Source: Clostridium celatum DSM 1785 (GTDB lineage Bacteria > Bacillota > Clostridia > Clostridiales > Clostridiaceae). Taken from it: a stretch of 64,000 bases of DNA. Below are positions 38,891 to 48,501 of this stretch, one piece after another; position 1 is the first letter of the stretch, and every line of letters begins with the position of its first letter. The DNA lies in contig NZ_KB291640.1 in the NCBI RefSeq assembly GCF_000320405.1, forward strand, positions 36,729 through 100,728. Direction: 5' to 3'. Below the pieces are notes generated by a model that made no database searches, was not told the origin of the DNA, and saw nothing but the letters and a program-made list of their open reading frames with translations. The translations under genes and the position numbers were made by a program.

Positions 38891-39520
38891 TTGAAGAGAG
38901 GTATTATAGTATTAGCGTTATTAATGTTACTAACAGGATGTAGTAATAATATAAAAGAAGAAAATAATAATACAGTTGAAAATAATGTAGAAGAAAGCCA
39001 AGGAGTTAATGAAGAGAAACAGGAAAAGGTTTACTCTGAATTTGAAGGCCTTGGAAAATTATATACTGTAAATAAGAACATTGTAGAATTAGAAGATGGA
39101 ACTCAAATTTATGATAATTGGGGGGAAACTCCTTATATATATGGAGAATATTTAGAAGTAGATTTTGCAGTTGACTTAATTACAGAATATTTATTAGGTA
39201 ATGATGGAATATATGCAAATGTAATAGAAAGCTTTGATGGTGAAAGTGAAGATGTTGCTTTAATTAGTGAAGGTGAAAAAGAAAGGTTAGTTGAATCTAC
39301 TGATTTTTTAAGAGAACAAATGGGAATTGAGGCAGGAGGTCCTATTTATTTTAACTTAAACAAAGTTATTTATAACGGAAAAGTAGGAGAAGATAGTTCA
39401 GGAGTATCTATAGAAATTAGAGGACATATATCAGCATACCAAGGATATTATGCATCTATATCAACATTTACAGTAGAAGTATATAAAAAGAACGGTAAGT
39501 TGTATGGAATAATAAGTTAA
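38891..39520 (+). CDS. Putative lipoprotein
   Basis: 209 aa, function unknown. A TTG start at 38891 gives a clean lipoprotein signal MKRGIIVLALLMLLTGCSNN with lipobox LTGC; AAGGAGG at 38872-38878 is 12 bases upstream (ATG 38879 touches it and would add four residues). After an N/E-rich linker, the body (FEGLGKLYTVNKNIVELEDG) is soluble. A terminator follows. Confidence 0.75.
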   Translation: MKRGIIVLALLMLLTGCSNNIKEENNNTVENNVEESQGVNEEKQEKVYSEFEGLGKLYTVNKNIVELEDGTQIYDNWGETPYIYGEYLEVDFAVDLITEYLLGNDGIYANVIESFDGESEDVALISEGEKERLVESTDFLREQMGIEAGGPIYFNLNKVIYNGKVGEDSSGVSIEIRGHISAYQGYYASISTFTVEVYKKNGKLYGIIS

Positions 39521-39528
39521 TTTAAAAG

Positions 39529-39575
39529 CCTATAAATAGTATGAAAAGTTATTCATCTATTTATAGGTTTTTTTA
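39529..39575 (+). terminator. Terminator after the lipoprotein gene
   Basis: CCTATAAATAG (39529-39539) and CTATTTATAGG (39557-39567), then T8. Confidence 0.88.
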
Positions 39576-39649
39576 TTATTAAATTTAAATCTTAAGTAAA
39601 GCTTGTTAAGTAGAAATAAGGGTTTAATTTTTAATACGTAATGTAAATA

Positions 39650-39699
39650 TTCGACAATGTAGGTATGTTGTTTAATATACCTATGTTATTTAATATAAG
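39650..39699 (+). promoter_or_regulatory. Spo0A-box-like site and tandem repeat upstream of the hydrogenase operon
   Basis: TTCGACA (39650-39656) is the exact complement of the consensus 0A box TGTCGAA. Just after it, TATGTTGTTTAATATA (39664) and TATGTTATTTAATATA (39682) form a direct repeat with one mismatch, 18 bases apart, and AGGTAT/ATACCT is inverted there. Regulation of the downstream operon is inference; a single 7-mer can occur by chance. Confidence 0.35.
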
Positions 39700-39832
39700 T
39701 AAATATAATTTAATATGCTTTAAAGTTGAATATTGAGATAAAGATAGATAAAAAAGGTTATGATAGAAAGCCTAAATTAAATATCTCTAAAATATAATAT
39801 ATATAGTTTAGAAATTGAAAGAGGGGAGTTAC

Positions 39833-41746
39833 GTGACAGAAATTATTCTTCTAATTTTTTTGCCGTTACTAGTAGCTTTAATTTTATTATTAACAAGGGA
39901 AGAAAAATACACAAATGCAGTAATAAAGTTATCAGTGATATTTATCGGAGCGTTAGCTATAGGGGTTGCGTTTAAATACTATAATAATCCTAATAGATTT
40001 CATTTTATAAATAATGATTTAGTTAGCCTAATAATGATACTTATAGAAATTGCAATGACAATATATATAATTTCATATTCATTAAAATCAAGAAAAGGTT
40101 TGACTGCACTATTATCTTTTATTTCTTTGGTATTAATGATATGGGTAGAAATGAATGGGCAAGAAACAAGCTTTGATTTAGAACATCATTTATTTATAGA
40201 TAAGTTATCGATAATTATGGTTTTAATTATTGCAATAATAGGAGGTTCTATTTGTGTATATGCAATATCATATATGAAAGATTTTCATAGCATTCATAAA
40301 GAGGTAAGAGATAGGAAAAATGTGTTTTTTTCAATAATGTTTATTTTCCTATCTGCAATGTTTGGAATAGTTTTATCAAATGATTTAACTTGGATATATT
40401 TCTTTTGGGAAATAACTACTTTAAGTTCTTTTCTACTTATTAAATATACTGAAACTAAAGAAGCTGTTAACAATGCATTTACAGCACTATATATGAATTT
40501 AATAGGTGGTGTTTGTTTTGCAATAGCAATTATATATTTAAGAGTGAACTTTAATATTTGGGATCTTAAAGGAATAATATCATTGGCAAGTGAAAATAGT
40601 AAGGCTTTAACAATACCTGCTATATTAATAGCTATTGCTTGCTTTTCAAAATCAGCACAATTACCATTTTCAAAGTGGATATTAGGAGCTATGGTAGCAC
40701 CAACTCCAAGTTCTGCATTGCTTCACTCATCTACAATGGTTAAGGCTGGGGTATATTTGTTAATTAGAATTTCACCTATATTATCAGGAAATATTGCAGG
40801 AGATTTAGTTTCTTTTATAGGGGGAATAACATTTGTACTTATGTCTATTATAGCAATTTCACAAAATGATGCTAAAAAGGTATTAGCATATTCAACAATG
40901 GCAAATTTGGGGCTTATAACTGCTTGTGCAGGTATAGGAACATATGAATCTATTTGGTCAGCAATTCTTTTAATAATATTTCATTCAGTATCAAAATCAC
41001 TTATGTTTTTATCAGTTGGAGCAACAGAACATGTCATTGGAAGTAGAGATATTGAAGATATGCATGGGTTAATAATAAAGTTGCCAGAAATGGCGTTAAT
41101 GATGGCCATTGGTATTGCAGGAATGTTCTTAGCACCATTTGGTATGCTTATATCAAAATGGGCTGCTTTAAAGTCATTTATTGATTCAAGAAATATAGTA
41201 ATAGTACTTTTAATTGCTTATGGAAGTGCAGCAACGCTTTTTTATTGGACAAAGTGGCTTGGAAAGATAGCAGCAGTTAGGCATAAAAATGATAGGGTAA
41301 AGTGTACTGTAAAAAGAGGAGAATGGAGTGTTTTAATTGCTCAAGCTGTAATAACTATAGTGTTATGTTTTTTATATCCTCTAGTATCAAAGGTGTTAAT
41401 AGTACCATTTATACATGAAATGTTTAATATATCAGAAGTTAATATTATATCTCAAGCAAACCAAGAAATATTAACTATTATGCTTGCTGTTATAGTAGTT
41501 TTACCATTTGGAATGAGATTTTTAACAAGTAGAGGAGAGAATATATCTTCAATATATATGGCTGGAGTAAATAGTGGAGATGATAAAAAGTTTTATAGTG
41601 CATATGGAGATAAGAAAAGCTTATATTTATCAAGTTGGTATATGAATAATATCTTTGGAGAGAAAAAGCTATTACCTATAGGTATATATATATCGCTTAT
41701 TATTATAATTGGTTTTTCTGCTTATGCTATAGGAGGGATATTATAA
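39833..41746 (+). CDS. echA: Ech-type hydrogenase subunit EchA (NuoL/MrpA-like ion translocator)
   Basis: 637 aa polytopic membrane protein of the proton-conducting antiporter-like family, with about 14-16 hydrophobic helices; the conserved core includes LTWIYFFWEITTLSSFLLI and the broken-helix region SAQLPFSKWILGAMVAPTPSSALLHSSTMVKAG. GTG 39833 has GAGGGGAG 5 bases upstream; TTG 39815 is less likely. First gene of the six-gene operon; stop and echB start overlap (TAATG). Confidence 0.9.
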   Translation: MTEIILLIFLPLLVALILLLTREEKYTNAVIKLSVIFIGALAIGVAFKYYNNPNRFHFINNDLVSLIMILIEIAMTIYIISYSLKSRKGLTALLSFISLVLMIWVEMNGQETSFDLEHHLFIDKLSIIMVLIIAIIGGSICVYAISYMKDFHSIHKEVRDRKNVFFSIMFIFLSAMFGIVLSNDLTWIYFFWEITTLSSFLLIKYTETKEAVNNAFTALYMNLIGGVCFAIAIIYLRVNFNIWDLKGIISLASENSKALTIPAILIAIACFSKSAQLPFSKWILGAMVAPTPSSALLHSSTMVKAGVYLLIRISPILSGNIAGDLVSFIGGITFVLMSIIAISQNDAKKVLAYSTMANLGLITACAGIGTYESIWSAILLIIFHSVSKSLMFLSVGATEHVIGSRDIEDMHGLIIKLPEMALMMAIGIAGMFLAPFGMLISKWAALKSFIDSRNIVIVLLIAYGSAATLFYWTKWLGKIAAVRHKNDRVKCTVKRGEWSVLIAQAVITIVLCFLYPLVSKVLIVPFIHEMFNISEVNIISQANQEILTIMLAVIVVLPFGMRFLTSRGENISSIYMAGVNSGDDKKFYSAYGDKKSLYLSSWYMNNIFGEKKLLPIGIYISLIIIIGFSAYAIGGIL

Positions 41747-42603
41747 TGAATTATATAAATGGAATATTATTTATAATTTTTGCTCCAATTATAGGTGGAT
41801 TATTACAGGGCATAGATAGAAAAATATCTGCTAGAATGCAGGGAAGAATAGGGCCACCTATATTACAACCATTTTATGATGTAAAAAAGCTTTTATCTAA
41901 GGAAGTTATAGTTATAAATAAAGCAGAAAAGTTTTTTTTAGCATTCTTTTTAATATTTATGATTTTTACAGGTGCTATTTTCTTTTGTGGTGGTGATATA
42001 TTATTAGTTACCTTTGCTTTTACTTTAACTAGTATCTTTTTAGTTATTGCAGCATACTCAACTAATTCACCATTTAGCACTATTGGTGCAGAAAGAGAAC
42101 TACTTCAAATGATGTCTTATGAGCCAATGGTATTACTTACAGCAGTTGGATTTTATCTTGCAAAAGATAGCTTTAATGTAAAAGATATAGTTGTTGGTAA
42201 TGTGCCTCCAATAGTATATTTACCAGGAGTATTTTTAGGATTTGTGTTTATTCTTACAATTAAGCTTAGAAAATCACCTTTTGATTTAAGTGCTTCTCAT
42301 CATGCACATCAAGAGTTAGTAAAGGGAATAACTACAGAATTCTCAGGAAAGACATTAGCAATAGTAGAAATAGCCCATTGGTATGAAGATGTTTTATTAT
42401 ATGGATTTGTATATATATTCTTTAGATTTAATAATCCAATGAGTATTTTATTAGCATTAGCTATGTGTGTAGTAGTATATATTGTTGAAATACTTATAGA
42501 TAATACTTTTTCAAGGGTAAAGTGGCAAGCTTTATTAAGCAGTTCATGGATTGTAAGTGGAACTATTGGATTTGTAAATATATTTATTTTATCTTTGCTT
42601 TAA
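41746..42603 (+). CDS. echB: Ech-type hydrogenase subunit EchB (NuoH-like)
   Basis: 285 aa, about eight membrane helices. NuoH/HycD-family motifs: GRIGPPILQPFYDVKKLL near residue 34, GAERELLQMMSYEPM near 115, KSPFDLSASHHAHQELVKG near 182. It anchors the hydrogenase module to the ion-pumping subunit. Confidence 0.93.
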   Translation: MNYINGILFIIFAPIIGGLLQGIDRKISARMQGRIGPPILQPFYDVKKLLSKEVIVINKAEKFFLAFFLIFMIFTGAIFFCGGDILLVTFAFTLTSIFLVIAAYSTNSPFSTIGAERELLQMMSYEPMVLLTAVGFYLAKDSFNVKDIVVGNVPPIVYLPGVFLGFVFILTIKLRKSPFDLSASHHAHQELVKGITTEFSGKTLAIVEIAHWYEDVLLYGFVYIFFRFNNPMSILLALAMCVVVYIVEILIDNTFSRVKWQALLSSSWIVSGTIGFVNIFILSLL

Positions 42604-42633
42604 TAAATAAGAAGACTTCAGGAGGGACTTAAT

Positions 42634-43098
42634 ATGAGTACTTTAAAAAAATCACCTTGGATAATACATTATGATGGGTCAAGCTGTAATGGATGTGATA
42701 TAGAGGTTTTAGCTTCATTAAGTCCATTATATGATGCAGAAAGGTTTGGTGTAATAAATACTGGAGATCCAAGACAAGCAGATATTTTAGTTATTACAGG
42801 AGCTGTTAATGAAAAAAATTCAGAAGTAATTAAGCAAATTTATGAACAAATGCCTAATCCAAAAGTTGTTATGGCAGTTGGAATTTGTGCCTGTTCTGGA
42901 GGCATATTTAAAGACTGCTATAACATATTAGGTGGAGTAAATAAAATATTGCCAGTAGATGTTTATGTAATGGGATGTGCAGCAAGGCCAGAAGCAATAA
43001 TTGATGGAATAATAAAAGCTGTAGATATTTTAGATAAAAAATATGTAGAAATGAAAATGGCAAAGAGTAAAAAAGGGGATATAGAGAATGGAGAATAG
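42634..43098 (+). CDS. echC: Ech-type hydrogenase small subunit EchC (NuoB-like)
   Basis: 154 aa; carries the proximal [4Fe-4S] cluster. Cysteines in SSCNGCDIEVLASLSP, GICACSGGIF and GCAARPE are conserved. Size fits the short small subunit of group 4 hydrogenases. AGGAGGG before ATG; overlaps echD by 11 bases. Confidence 0.93.
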   Translation: MSTLKKSPWIIHYDGSSCNGCDIEVLASLSPLYDAERFGVINTGDPRQADILVITGAVNEKNSEVIKQIYEQMPNPKVVMAVGICACSGGIFKDCYNILGGVNKILPVDVYVMGCAARPEAIIDGIIKAVDILDKKYVEMKMAKSKKGDIENGE

Positions 43099-43453
43099 TT
43101 ATAAGGATGAGGAATTAGATTTAAAAGAATTATTAAATATGGCTTACAAAATGAATGAAGAAAAATATAGATTAGTTCAAATATGCTGTACAGCATTAAA
43201 GGATATTTATAATTTAAATTATTCATTTAGTAAAGGATATGAATTTGTAAATTATACTATAAAAATTACAAAGGATGATGAGATTCCAAGTATAAGCAAT
43301 ATATTTAAACCAGCATTTTTATATGAAAATGAAATGAAAGATTTGTTTGGAATAAAAATTAAATATATAGCTATTGATTATAAGGGACATTTTTATGATA
43401 TAAAAGGAAAAACACCATGTGAAATAAATAGAGATGAAGAAGGTGAAAAGTAA
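43088..43453 (+). CDS. echD: Ech-type hydrogenase subunit EchD (NuoC-like)
   Basis: 121 aa, short relative of the 30-kDa/NuoC subunit; the C-terminal half PSISNIFKPAFLYENEMKDLFGIKI contains the family's characteristic EREVYDLFGI-like segment. Scaffold protein without cofactors. Overlapped by echC; echE follows by 1 base. Confidence 0.88.
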   Translation: MENSYKDEELDLKELLNMAYKMNEEKYRLVQICCTALKDIYNLNYSFSKGYEFVNYTIKITKDDEIPSISNIFKPAFLYENEMKDLFGIKIKYIAIDYKGHFYDIKGKTPCEINRDEEGEK

Positions 43454-43454
43454 T

Positions 43455-44534
43455 ATGAGTAATAGAAGTATAGTTCCTTTTGGACCTCAACATCCAGTAC
43501 TTCCAGAACCAATTCATTTAGATTTACTTTTAGAAGATGAAAAAGTAATAGAAGCTATTCCAACTTTAGGCTTTGTTCATAGAGGACTTGAAAAATTAGT
43601 AGAAAAAAGAGATTTTAAAGATTATGTTTTCGTTGCAGAAAGAATTTGTGGTATTTGCAGTTTTATGCATGGAATGGGATATAGTGAAGCAGTAGAAGAG
43701 GTAATGAATATAAAAATACCAGACAGGGCTGAATATCTAAGGGTATTATGGGCAGAATTATCAAGAATTCATAGTCATATATTGTGGCTTGGATTACTTG
43801 GTGATTCATTAGGATTTGAAAGTCTCTTTATGCAATGCTTTAGAATTAGAGAAAAAATATTAAATTTATTTGAATTAACTACTGGTGGAAGAGTAATATT
43901 TTCAGTTTGTAAAATTGGTGGAGTTAGACGTGATATAGATGATGAAAAGTTTAAAATTATATCAAAAACTCTTAATGAAGTAAAGGAAGAGCTTAATGAG
44001 ATTAAAAAAGTATTTTTTGATGATTACTCTGTAAAGCATAGATTAGTTGGTGTAGGAGTATTATCTAAAGAAGATGCTTATGAACTTGGGTGTGTAGGTC
44101 CTATGGCAAGAGCTAGTGGAATTAATTATGATGTAAGAAATTTAGGCTATAGTGCATATAAAGATTTAGAGTTTAATACCATCGTAGATAATAATGGAGA
44201 TTCTTATGGAAGATGTATAGTAAGGTTTAATGAAATATATGAATCTATAAATATAATTAATGAAGTAATAGGAAAAATACCTAAAGGAGAAATAGAAACT
44301 AAGGTTATTGGAAATCCTAAAGGGCAATATTTTGCAAGGCTTGAACAACCTAGAGGTGAAGTTATATATCATATAAAAGGAAATGGCACTAAATTTTTAG
44401 AGAGAATGAGAGTTAGAACTCCAACCTTTGCAAATATGCCAGCGTTATTTAAGCTTTTACAAGGCTGTGATTTAGCAGATGTTCCAGTGCTTATATTAAC
44501 TATAGATCCTTGTATAAGTTGTACTGAGCGTTAA
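43455..44534 (+). CDS. echE: Ech-type [NiFe]-hydrogenase large subunit EchE (NuoD-like)
   Basis: 359 aa. Both Ni-Fe ligand pairs are present: RICGICSFMH near residue 63 and DPCISCTER at the very end, which separates it from complex I NuoD. The protein stops three residues after the last Cys, so there is no C-terminal extension for a maturation protease; Ech and CooH large subunits are known to lack it. ATG 43455 follows AAGGTG; ATG 43434 lies inside echD. No hyp maturation genes are nearby. Confidence 0.95.
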   Translation: MSNRSIVPFGPQHPVLPEPIHLDLLLEDEKVIEAIPTLGFVHRGLEKLVEKRDFKDYVFVAERICGICSFMHGMGYSEAVEEVMNIKIPDRAEYLRVLWAELSRIHSHILWLGLLGDSLGFESLFMQCFRIREKILNLFELTTGGRVIFSVCKIGGVRRDIDDEKFKIISKTLNEVKEELNEIKKVFFDDYSVKHRLVGVGVLSKEDAYELGCVGPMARASGINYDVRNLGYSAYKDLEFNTIVDNNGDSYGRCIVRFNEIYESINIINEVIGKIPKGEIETKVIGNPKGQYFARLEQPRGEVIYHIKGNGTKFLERMRVRTPTFANMPALFKLLQGCDLADVPVLILTIDPCISCTER

Positions 44535-44557
44535 TAAGTTATAGGGAGCAAAATAAT

Positions 44558-44893
44558 ATGAGGATTATGAAATTTTTAGATACAATTATAAAAAATGTAT
44601 TTAATAAACCTAAAACTATTAATTATCCTAATGAAGAAAAGAAAAATTATGAAATAACAAGAGGCCATATTGAAATAGATATGGATAAGTGTGTTTTATG
44701 TGGACTATGCAGTAAAAGGTGTCCAACCTCAGCAATAACTGTAGATAGGCAAAATAAAGAATGGAAGATAGATAGGCTTAAATGTATTCAATGTGGTTAT
44801 TGCTGTGAAAGCTGTGGTAAAAAGGCTTTAACAATGAAAAATGAATATATAAAACCAGTAGATACAGAAAAGATTGATGAATTTTCAAAATAG
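44558..44893 (+). CDS. echF: Ech-type hydrogenase ferredoxin subunit EchF (NuoI-like)
   Basis: 111 aa with two [4Fe-4S] motifs, CVLCGLCSKRCPTSAI and CIQCGYCCESCGKKAL; the second has an extra Cys and lacks the usual Pro after its last ligand. It transfers electrons between ferredoxin and the small subunit. Last gene of the operon. Confidence 0.92.
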   Translation: MRIMKFLDTIIKNVFNKPKTINYPNEEKKNYEITRGHIEIDMDKCVLCGLCSKRCPTSAITVDRQNKEWKIDRLKCIQCGYCCESCGKKALTMKNEYIKPVDTEKIDEFSK

Positions 44894-44974
44894 ATAAAGA
44901 ATAAAGTTTTAAAGATATCTATAAATATAAAATATATAAGATAAAAGGTATTAAAGAATATAGGGGGCAATGAT

Positions 44975-45694
44975 ATGTCAATATTAAAAAGATTTACTGA
45001 TATAATGTCATGCAATATTAATGCATTATTAGATAAAGCTGAAGATCCAGCAAAAATGGTAGATCAATTAATAAGAAATTTAAATGAGGATTTAAATAAA
45101 GTAAAAGCAGAAACTGCATCTGTTATGGCAGAGGAAGTAAGGGCAAAAAGAGAAGTAGATAGTTGTAAGGCTGATATAAGCAAAATGCTTGAATATGCAA
45201 AAAGAGCTGTTGATGCAGGAAATGATGATGATGCAAGACAGTTTTTATCTAAGAAAGCTAGATTAAGTGAAAATTTGGTAAACTTAGAACAGAGATATGG
45301 AATAGCTAAAGCAAATAGTGACAAAATGAAAGAAATGCATAAAAGATTAACTGATGAAATAAATGAACTTAATGATAAAAGGAATACTATAAAGGCTAAG
45401 ATTGCAACAGCTAAGGCACAAGAAAAGATAAATAAAATAGGGTCATCATTAAAAAGTTCAAAATCAAGCTTAGATGTTTTTAGTAGAATGGAAGAAAAGG
45501 CAAATAGAATGCTTGATGAAGCTAATGCAATGGCAGAATTAAATGAAGAAAAAAGAGATGAAATAGATGATTTAATGAGTAAATATTCTTCAAGTAATTC
45601 ATCAGTAGAAGATGAGCTTGAAAGCTTAAAGAATTCAAAGGATTCTTCCATTGAAGATGAACTATATAATCTTAAAAAAACTAAAGAGGAATAA
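44975..45694 (+). CDS. pspA: PspA/IM30 family membrane-stress protein
   Basis: 239 aa, almost wholly helical coiled coil with the family start MSILKRFTDIMSCNINALLDKAEDPAKMVDQ. Binds and protects the inner membrane. The C-terminus is Ser/Glu-rich. It is 81 bases behind echF and 39 before an SPFH protein, a pairing also known from Bacillus ydjF-ydjI. Confidence 0.92.
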   Translation: MSILKRFTDIMSCNINALLDKAEDPAKMVDQLIRNLNEDLNKVKAETASVMAEEVRAKREVDSCKADISKMLEYAKRAVDAGNDDDARQFLSKKARLSENLVNLEQRYGIAKANSDKMKEMHKRLTDEINELNDKRNTIKAKIATAKAQEKINKIGSSLKSSKSSLDVFSRMEEKANRMLDEANAMAELNEEKRDEIDDLMSKYSSSNSSVEDELESLKNSKDSSIEDELYNLKKTKEE

Positions 45695-45733
45695 TAAAAA
45701 AATTTAACAAAGGGTAGAAATTAGGAGGTTTTT

Positions 45734-46798
45734 ATGGGGTTATTTAGTAATCAGTTTTCGGACATTATTGAGTGGAATGAAAGTAGAAATGATGTGCTTT
45801 TTTGGAAATGGAGAAATAGTGAAATAAAAAAGAATAGTAGGTTAATTATAAGACCAGGTCAAGATGCTATTTTTTTATATAATGGAAGAGTAGAAGGTAT
45901 ATTTACAGAAGAGGGAAACTATGAAATAGAAACAGAAATACTTCCATTTTTATCAACATTGAAAGGATTTAAGTTTGGATTTAAATCAGGGATTAAAGCA
46001 GAAGTTTTATTTATTAATACTAAAGAGTTTTTAGTTAAGTGGGGAACTAAAAGCCCTATAAATATACCAACTCCTAATATGCCAGGTGGTATGCCAATAA
46101 GAGCCTTTGGTTCTTTTAATGTTAAAATTTCAGATCATATGGTATTAATAGATAAAATAGCAGGAATAAAAAATCAATTTACAGTAGATGATGTTAAACA
46201 AAGAGCATTAGCAACCTTAGATCAATTATTGATGAAGTGGATAGTAAGAGAAGGTAAGGATATGTTTAACCTTCAAGCTAATTCTTTTGAAATAGCAAAG
46301 GGAATAAAAACAGATTTAGATATGGAAATGATTAAAATTGGACTTACAGTTACAACATTAAATATAGAAAACTTTAGCTATCCAGAATCAGTTCAAAAAA
46401 TTATAGATAAAAATGCAGCATATGGAATGGTAGGAAATGTAGGACATTATCAAAATGTAGCTATGGTAGAATCTATGGAGAAAAATCCTAATAATTCTAT
46501 GTCATATGTAGCACAAGCAGCTATAGGAATTCAAATGGGAATGAATATTGCCAAAGAAATGAAAAGTAATATTAATAATAATGAAAGTAATAATTTACAA
46601 GGCAATGTTAAAGGTATAGTATGTACCAATTGTGGAGAAGTTATAAATAAAGAAGCAAAGTTCTGTCCTAATTGCGGTTCAAAAGTTAAAGAGATAGAAG
46701 CAAAAAGCAAAGGAAAACAAAAATTCTGCACAGAATGTGGTGCTGTAATTAAAGAAGGGTGTAAATTTTGCTCAGAGTGTGGAAATAAGGTTAATTAA
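45734..46798 (+). CDS. SPFH-domain (YdjI-like) protein with two C-terminal zinc ribbons
   Basis: 354 aa. An SPFH/virion-core-like domain (about 25-240, GFKFGFKSGIKAEVLFINTKEF) is followed by a linker and two Cys4 zinc ribbons, CTNCGEVINKEAKFCPNCG near 297 and CTECGAVIKEGCKFCSECG near 332. Likely a membrane-associated partner of PspA in envelope stress. GGAGG before ATG 45734. Confidence 0.85.
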   Translation: MGLFSNQFSDIIEWNESRNDVLFWKWRNSEIKKNSRLIIRPGQDAIFLYNGRVEGIFTEEGNYEIETEILPFLSTLKGFKFGFKSGIKAEVLFINTKEFLVKWGTKSPINIPTPNMPGGMPIRAFGSFNVKISDHMVLIDKIAGIKNQFTVDDVKQRALATLDQLLMKWIVREGKDMFNLQANSFEIAKGIKTDLDMEMIKIGLTVTTLNIENFSYPESVQKIIDKNAAYGMVGNVGHYQNVAMVESMEKNPNNSMSYVAQAAIGIQMGMNIAKEMKSNINNNESNNLQGNVKGIVCTNCGEVINKEAKFCPNCGSKVKEIEAKSKGKQKFCTECGAVIKEGCKFCSECGNKVN

Positions 46799-46831
46799 GA
46801 ATATCGTATTATGATTCATTATTTATATTTT

Positions 46832-46859
46832 AATAAAGTCAGCTTAGGCTGACTTTATT
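46832..46859 (+). terminator. Hairpin after the SPFH gene
   Basis: AATAAAGTCAGC and GCTGACTTTATT pair exactly with loop TTAG. The tail is only ATTG, so termination relies on the T-rich arm. Confidence 0.65.
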
Positions 46860-46974
46860 ATTGAATAATAGGTAAAATACTAATAAAGTATAATAAATAC
46901 AATTTATTTATAAAAATAAAAATGTTTTTTTAAAAAAGTAGTTTACATAAGGATAAGTTCTTAAGGAGAATAGA

Positions 46975-47586
46975 ATGATTATACAAAAGGAATTTTATGA
47001 TAAAAGCGCTTTAGAAGTTGCAAAGGAGTTACTAGGAAAAGTATTAGTTAGAGAAGTTGATGGAAAGATTTTAAAGTCTAGAATAGTTGAAACAGAAAGC
47101 TATATAGGAGCCATAGATAAAGCCTGCCATGCTTATAATGGAAGAAGAACAAAAAGAACAGAAATACTATATGATGAATATGGTCTTTCATATGTATATT
47201 TTATATATGGTCTTTATCATTGCTTAAATGTTGTAACAAATAAAAAAGATATTGCAGAAGCAGTTTTAATTAGAGCAGTAGAGCCATTAAATGAATTTGA
47301 TTATTTAGCAAATATAAGATTTAAAAAAGATTATAATCAGTTGAAAAAAGCTGATATAAAAAACTTAACAAATGGTCCATCTAAGCTTTGCTTAGCATAT
47401 TCAATAGATAGAGATATGAATGGTAGACAGTTATATACTAAAGGTCCTATTTATATAGAAGATGATAATTATAATAATTTTGAAATAGTTGAAACTAAGC
47501 GCATAGGCATAGATTATGCAGAAGAAGCTAAAGATTTTTTATGGAGATTTTATATTAAAGATAATATTTATGTATCTAAAAAGTAA
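46975..47586 (+). CDS. mpg: DNA-3-methyladenine glycosylase (Mpg/AAG family)
   Basis: 203 aa base-excision repair glycosylase. Conserved pieces [44 protein letters not shown] and NGPSKLC are present; the E of ETESY acts as the catalytic base in the family. AAGGAG 6 bases before ATG. It stands alone. Confidence 0.93.
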   Translation: MIIQKEFYDKSALEVAKELLGKVLVREVDGKILKSRIVETESYIGAIDKACHAYNGRRTKRTEILYDEYGLSYVYFIYGLYHCLNVVTNKKDIAEAVLIRAVEPLNEFDYLANIRFKKDYNQLKKADIKNLTNGPSKLCLAYSIDRDMNGRQLYTKGPIYIEDDNYNNFEIVETKRIGIDYAEEAKDFLWRFYIKDNIYVSKK

Positions 47587-47880
47587 GGAATATATAATAT
47601 GTTAGAGTTAAAAATATATAATAAATCTTTAGATAGAAGTTAATTTAAAGAAATTATAAAGTAATATATAAAAAATATTAATTGTAATTTATACCATATT
47701 ATGTATGTGTTTTTTGTGAAATATTCTGAATTAAAATAATTTAACATTATTTAAATGAAAAGTTTAGAAAAGTTATATATAATTAAAGTAAGAGTTACTT
47801 ATAAAAAATTCATTAAGTATATAGTATTAATTAAAAATATTATTAGTAAAATATTATTAATTAAAGGGAGAGATACAAAG
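47587..47880 (+). other. Intergenic region before mgsA
   Basis: About 290 very AT-rich bases. An open frame from 47755 runs into mgsA but codes only Lys/Ile-rich residues unlike the family, so it is treated as leader. TTAAAATAATTTAACATTAT (47731-47750) is a loose palindrome. No other feature seen. Confidence 0.4.
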
Positions 47881-48246
47881 ATGAGAGTAGCGTTAATTGC
47901 ACATGACAAAAAGAAAGAGGCTATGATTGATTTTGCAAAGAGAAATGAAGAAAGGTTATCAAAACTTGAGCTTTTTGCAACAGGAACAACCGGTCTTAGA
48001 ATTATGGAAAATACGAAATTAGAAATTCATAGACTAAAAAGTGGTCCTCTTGGTGGAGATCAACAAATAGGAGCTTTAATTTCAGAACAAAAGTTAGATT
48101 TAGTAATCTTCTTTAGAGATCCATTAACTGCACAACCACATGAGCCAGATGTTAATGCATTATTAAGATTATGTGATGTTTATGAAATTCCACTAGCAAC
48201 AAATGCATCAACAGCTCAACTTGTTTTAGATGCAATTCATAATTAA
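47881..48246 (+). CDS. mgsA: Methylglyoxal synthase
   Basis: 121 aa; converts dihydroxyacetone phosphate to methylglyoxal, a phosphate-starvation bypass of glycolysis. Family start [21 protein letters not shown] phosphate loop, [11 protein letters not shown], and catalytic [15 protein letters not shown] are all intact. GGGAGAG lies before ATG 47881, which is chosen over the 42-codon upstream extension. Confidence 0.95.
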   Translation: MRVALIAHDKKKEAMIDFAKRNEERLSKLELFATGTTGLRIMENTKLEIHRLKSGPLGGDQQIGALISEQKLDLVIFFRDPLTAQPHEPDVNALLRLCDVYEIPLATNASTAQLVLDAIHN

Positions 48247-48278
48247 ATAGTTTACCCAAATTTAAGCTATAAATAAAA

Positions 48279-48318
48279 AATAAGCTATGCGATATTAATG
48301 CATGGCTTATTTTTTTAT
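48279..48318 (+). terminator. Terminator after mgsA
   Basis: AATAAGCTATGC (48279-48290) pairs with GCATGGCTTATT with one wobble, then T-rich tail. Confidence 0.85.
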
Positions 48319-48501
48319 GTATAACGTTCACAGTATAGAGTGATACATTTACATTAATATTATATGAGTTTAATAACATATTATTCATATATACTTTACT
48401 TATTGTTAAAAGAAGAGTTAATGAAATTAAAAATAGTGCATATTTAAAGTAGTTATTTCATAGAATTTTTTTAGGAATAATAAAATTTAATGGAGCAAGA
48501 A

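Noticed and set aside
43455..44534. Annotation as complex I subunit NuoD
   Set aside because: Both Ni-binding CxxC pairs are present, which NuoD lacks; the operon has the six-subunit Ech order.
45064..45651. 195-codon minus-strand open frame
   Set aside because: Antisense to pspA, with Ser/Phe/Leu-rich translation typical of a shadow frame.
47755..47880. 42-codon N-terminal extension of methylglyoxal synthase
   Set aside because: Lys/Ile-rich, unlike the family; a better start and ribosome site are at 47881.
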